From positions 93,226,246 to 93,290,245 of the forward strand of contig OZ020598.1 of assembly GCA_963971535.1 (NCBI GenBank): a stretch of 64,000 nt of DNA. Direction: 5' to 3'. Position 1 is the first letter of the stretch. The number at the start of each line of letters is the position of its first letter. Source of the DNA: Notolepis coatsorum. Taxonomy: Eukaryota; Chordata; Actinopteri; Aulopiformes; Paralepididae. The translations under genes were made by a program, and so were the position numbers. Under the pieces are notes generated by a model, which was not told where the DNA came from, searched no databases, and worked only from the letters and a program-made list of their open reading frames with translations. Shown here piece by piece: positions 59,990 to 64,000 of this stretch.

Positions 59990-60576
59990 TGATGGTGCAG
60001 GCGGCCATCTTGCTTTGGTTCAAGATTATAGACTTAATCTCTAGTTATTTATTATTTTGGGCCACCCCTGTCTTTGTGTGATGTCGTCTCCCTGTCTGGT
60101 TGTTGTGTGTGTCATTGCTTTTGTGTCTAGTTGTGTTTATGGATTCATTGCTTTTTGTGTCTAGTTGTGTTTATGGATTCTGTGTTTTGGCCTGGCCCTG
60201 CCAGGTGTTGATCGTTGTAATTAGTGTTGGTATTTAAGTGTGGGTTTGTCATCACTTCCTCGTGGCGTCATTGTCTCCAGTACCCTCCTTGTTACCCTCA
60301 CTTACCTCCGTGTTCCCTTGCCCGTCGTGCCTCTCCCGTGCCTTGCTTCATGTTCTTAAGTGTTGTAAGTAGTTCATGTATTCCGTTTTCATTCCTCTTT
60401 GTTTTCCCGTGTTCTTCAGTGTTGTTTTGTATTAGAGCCATTGTATGTTCCATTTTGTATCGTTTCGTCGTCCCAGTAAAGCCTATATATATTCCACATT
60501 ACCCTGCCGTCTCTGCCTCCTCTCTTCCCGGTCTGCAATTGTGTTCTCACCAGTTAGCACCCCTAATCGTAACAGA
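59990..60576 (+). repeat. LTR-like sequence (Gypsy-type style)
   Basis: Fossil. Contains a 42-bp tandem duplication (TTTGTGTCTAGTTGTGTTTA at about 60120 and 60153), a CAGTAAAGCC signal near 60474 and the end CACCCCTAATCGTAACA, typical of fish LTR ends. It stops exactly where an inverted LTR family X copy begins. The left border is uncertain. Confidence 0.5.
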
Positions 60577-61006
60577 ATGATGCCACCAGTCAAGAATGCA
60601 GCAGAAAGAGGTACAAGAGGTACAAGAATGTTCATTAGACGAGGAATGGTGCGTTCCGTGTGCCGCACGGGGCGTCCAGGTGAGCGGAGTACCGGAGCGG
60701 TGGTCCTGGGCCACAGGATTAGGACAAGGTAATTCAACAACACTTGAGTAGCAAGGGTTAGTTGTCGTACCTAGGAAGTTAGGTTAACACTCCGACGAGG
60801 GTAGAGCAGGATCCGTGGGCTGAAGTACCATCTCGCTGACGAGGAAATCCTTCTCAGCCATGTCAATTAGCGCACTGGCAGCGTGGGAACCCGGGGATCG
60901 GATGCTGCCCATATAAGGGTGTGAGAGGATGAGGGGTGAGGAAGGCTTCCGCCGTGATGGTGTGGAAGGAGGAGGGGTGAGGAAGGCTCTTGCCGTGATT
61001 ATAACA
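60577..61006 (-). repeat. LTR family X copy 3, minus strand, partial
   Basis: Fossil. On the minus strand it starts TGTTATAATCACGGCAAGAG at 61006 and contains CCATATATGGGCAGC-like text, TAACTTCCTAGGTACG and GGCCCAGGACCACCGCTCC, matching the solo LTR at 42701 on both sides of that copy's SINE. The end distal to 60577 is missing. It thus shows the SINE-free state. Confidence 0.75.
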
Positions 61007-61342
61007 TGTATAGAGCGTATAGGGCTATAAAGGCACCGTATTCTTTTTATCTTCATTTGATAATTTATTTCTCATTTTATTGTCATTTTCTTTTTTAAAT
61101 TGTTTGATTTATCTCACCAGTAATACTTACCTAATCTAAATGTGTTTTTCATTTTTTCAATACACAACCATGATTGCATCTAAACTGTCACTACTAATAT
61201 CACTCCTATATCATCATTATTATTATTTTTACTTCTTAAATCTGTCTTTGTTTCAACACTTACTGGTGGTTTCATCCACACATAGTATATTCTGGTTTAT
61301 CTGTTTTTATGTTTCTCCCCCCCTCCCCTTCCCCAAGCATAG
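61007..61342. other. No feature recognised
   Basis: T-rich sequence, short frames. Confidence 0.4.
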
Positions 61343-61611
61343 CGTACGGTTATGTATATAACCATAGTTATATGAGCATAGTGACGCTCTGCGTCATACT
61401 GGAATATACTTCCATATCAGCCTAAGCACTGAATACATTTTCACATGCACTTTTACATACCTCCTCTGCCTCTACATAAGCAGGGGTGTGGCCATACCAT
61501 CAGCTCCTTCCCAAGTCTTTCACCACAAAGGCAAGACCACGGGGTCCTCAGTGAGTCCGACGCAGAGCGTCACTATGCTCATATAACTATGGTTATATAC
61601 ATAACCGTACG
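61343..61611. repeat. Perfect 53-bp inverted repeat (DIRS-like end)
   Basis: Arms 61343-61395 and 61559-61611 are exact inverses: CGTACGGTTATGTATATAAC ... GTGACGCTCTGCGTC. The loop is 163 bp. TCTGCGTCATACTGGAATA also occurs directly after both arms (61387 and 61633). The motif style (CGTACG, TATATAACCATAG) resembles termini of fish DIRS-type elements. Confidence 0.9.
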
Positions 61612-64000
61612 TTATATATCGCATAGTTCTGCTCTGCGTCATACTGGAATACAGGAGCTAAGCAGAGCGAGAGCTCGACAAATGCACCCGCTGAGGTCCC
61701 CCACGATCATCAGAACTGGGGAGGACCCGAGCCCCCGGACCCCCCTAGCGGAGGACGGGAGGGTGTCGGATCCGACTGCGCGAAGAGGAGACTTCAGCAA
61801 CTCAATGCACAGGGTGAGCAGACGGGCTTACTTACGACTACACAAACGCGCAACCCTCATGCCACTAGGGAACGAACGGAAAGGAACAAACCCCCGTTAC
61901 CACCCCTAACATCACGGGGTCAAGAGCAAAAGCCCAACCCTGTGGCAAGGCCGTAGCAGCGGAGCGCGAAGGAGGACCCAGACCCAGGAAGGCGCCACCC
62001 AGGAAGGCGCATCGAGACCTCACCAGGCGGTCACTAGTGACACCGCCCCCCACATCGCCAGCGTATTCGGACAGGGCCCATCCAAGAGCAGGCCCTTCCC
62101 CCCTATAGCACGCCGCCTAGCTTACTGAACCTGGTATTCCCAGGCAGTCTACCCACTCAAGAGGCTACACCCACAGCGGGAGCAGGCAGCGCACCGGGGA
62201 GACGACCCCCAAAAGAGGTCGATCCCTCAATCCAGGCAACAGGCCACCCGACCTGAGCCTGAAGCACTGCGGACTAGACAGGCGCCAAAGGGGTCTGCTG
62301 AAACAGCACCCCGGCGGAAGGGGCGTATGCTGGCATTGTTGTGCACCATGTCACACTGTCACAGCCTCCACAAAAACCCCTTGACTCTCTAGAGGGGCCG
62401 AGGCAGAGAAGGCTGACATGATTGGCAGACGTCATGAAAGGTGCGGGGGCACACTCACAGGTAGACGGGCCAAACCTGGCCTACCCCGAAAGTTGACTCC
62501 GCTACCAACACACAAGGGAACCAACCACCCCCTTGGTTCTAACATGAGGCGGTTGTTCCTATAACCCCTCAAGAAAAAACTCCAAAACACAACTGCGGGT
62601 ATACACTGGCTATACCGCAGTACAAGTGTTTCAGTTTTCAAAAAGGGGTTAACCCAGGCCAACGGGTAGACGAAAACTATTTCGAACCCGGGCCCGGCGG
62701 ACCGGGACGTACACAGGGATGCCAGAGGAGTTCTACAAGAACCACCTCAACAGCCCCCTCCCAGCCCTGCCTAAGCAGGAGAAGAGAGGGGCGAAAAATA
62801 ATGGAGAAGGACCAGGCTCCCTTAGCGCAGCGCAAGGTACAACACAACATGGACCAAGCAACAGTGAGGGGTAACACGTAGTAACACAACCACGAACATC
62901 TCCATAACATCAAACCCTGCAATGCCCGGGCCGACCCGGCATTTCCCCCCCCAAAAAAAGCACAAGTCCCTCAGGGTACCAGAACAGCAGATCTGCGCCC
63001 CGGCGGATGACGGGTTAACTGACCTGGACCGGTGTGACCAGAATCAGTCCCGTGCCCTAATCACGCCGCCATCCCCAACCATAGGAGGGGGGTAGGTACG
63101 CGTGTCGATCCAAAACATTATAGAGGGTGCCACCCAGACGGTCCCCTTCGTACCGCGCCCGATGGCCCACCCCAAGGCGTGAGACTCCTCTACCAATGCT
63201 TTGATCTATTCCGTTAACATCCCCCAGATATGAACGAGAATTCATCGAGACAAGCCTAGTACACTGGCGCTCGGAAGAGACAAACTCAATCCCAGTTGCC
63301 CCATAAAAACGCTGTTTTAATGATGAGAAACCAAGGCGCGCAAGCCCATGCGTGGTTCCTATCAGAAGCACCCAGGGCCAGCACTATGTACACGTCGAGA
63401 CCCAAAACATATCAATGGACATTCTAACAAGAAACCAGATACCGTTCCTCCAAGCCGCCTGGGAGAACGACAAGAAGCCGCTTTTTTCACAGAAAAAAAT
63501 ACGGACATGGGTCCCATACGACGCGGCTGAGGGAAAACATCACCCCGTCAACCATGCTCCATAAAAGAGGGGAACGACGTACCCTATGACGGGGGGAAAC
63601 CCATGACTCAACAGACCATTACCGGCGAGGAGTCAGGGAACTCCCTAAACAATACCCTGTCAACCTGCTCCATAAAGGAGGGGACGGGGAACCCCCAGAG
63701 AGACTTCCCACGTGAGCAATAGATTGAAAAGACATATTGCAACATTGAGCTATGTAACAATTGGACTAGGACTCTCCGAGGAGGAGGCTCTGAAACTCTG
63801 AGGAGGCTCCCTCACTGAGAGGGAGGCTCTGAACTCACCGAGGAGGCTCTGAACTCCCTGAGGAGGAGACTCTGAAACACCCTGAGGAGGAGGCTCTGAC
63901 CCAATACACACACTACTAGTAGGGAGCAGAGCAGAAACACAAATCGTCTCTACTGTGTTGCATCACCCACCAAGCTCAATACACATACAACAGAGCAGAA
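61612..64000 (+). mobile_element. Probable DIRS-like retrotransposon sequence, running out of the window
   Basis: Fossil, low certainty. GC-rich text after the inverted repeat, with short direct repeats (ATGCTCCATAAAAGAGGGG near 63553 and CTGCTCCATAAAGGAGGGG near 63665) and no long open frame. No reverse transcriptase or recombinase motif is visible in the window; the assignment rests on the inverted repeat alone. Confidence 0.35.
63772..63905 (+). repeat. GAGGAGGCTCTGAA short tandem repeats
   Basis: About six imperfect units of GAGGAGGCTCTGAACTC-type sequence. Confidence 0.8.

Noticed and set aside
60445-60732. Frame MPPVKNAAERGTRGTRMFIR after an LTR-like end, at first read as a gag start
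   Set aside because: The same bases read on the other strand as LTR family X copy 3, so the frame is fortuitous.
61445-61909. 154-codon plus-strand frame beside the 53-bp inverted repeat
   Set aside because: It crosses one arm of the inverted repeat and shows no family motif. It is likely chance in GC-rich sequence.

Overview
This window reads as nuclear DNA of a ray-finned (teleost) fish. It carries fish-type LINE, hAT, piggyBac, Harbinger, pogo, BEL/Pao, Gypsy and DIRS-like sequences, very long dinucleotide and trinucleotide arrays, several minisatellites, and a dispersed fish repeat containing TTTAGCTGACGCTTTTATCC. I found no convincing host protein-coding gene. Nearly every long open frame belongs to a mobile element or is an artefact of a tandem repeat. 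A 200-base run of N (36301-36500) marks an assembly gap.

Layout. 1-3291: 3' part of a BEL/Pao LTR element. 5671-9480: a piggyBac-like element holding a hAT element (6485-9325), which holds another inverted-repeat element with two tRNA-like relics. 10.7-14.6 kb: a hAT MITE, a second piggyBac-like copy with a nested LINE tail, and a palindromic MITE. 15011-19828: a broken minus-strand Gypsy element whose 5' LTR was hit by a third piggyBac-like copy; the other LTR keeps the empty site. 22.5-26.3 kb: a DIRS-like relic and three hAT MITEs, one retaining a BED zinc finger. 27.4-34.7 kb: more MITEs, one inside a CA microsatellite, plus fold-back repeats. 34.7-39.1 kb: two L2-like LINE copies, the second with an open 477-codon frame. 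39.6-41.26 kb: a 40-bp minisatellite. 41.3-43.7 kb: a hAT MITE, a Harbinger MITE and a solo LTR containing a SINE.

44.6-51.0 kb is the most informative part. A 19-bp tandem array was split by a 5.2-kb pogo-like transposon with intact TA duplication and terminal repeats. Its minus-strand transposase can be read as several exons. One intron contains a LINE 3' end flanked by GA microsatellite, a SINE lies in the last exon, and a hAT relic lies near the 5' end.

52.4-53.15 kb holds a 31-33-bp array that turns around at an inverted repeat whose loop contains four TTAGGG-type telomere repeats. 53.3-57.95 kb holds more MITEs, a SINE and LINE ends. 58.3-61.0 kb holds two further copies of the solo-LTR family (one with an internal 33-bp minisatellite), a transposon-type cysteine-protease-like domain and another LTR-like stretch. 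From 61343 to the end there is a perfect 53-bp inverted repeat followed by DIRS-like sequence.

The elements do not form a pathway. What the window records is a layered history of insertions, many of which can be ordered from target-site duplications. All family assignments come from reading motifs and ends; no database search was possible.
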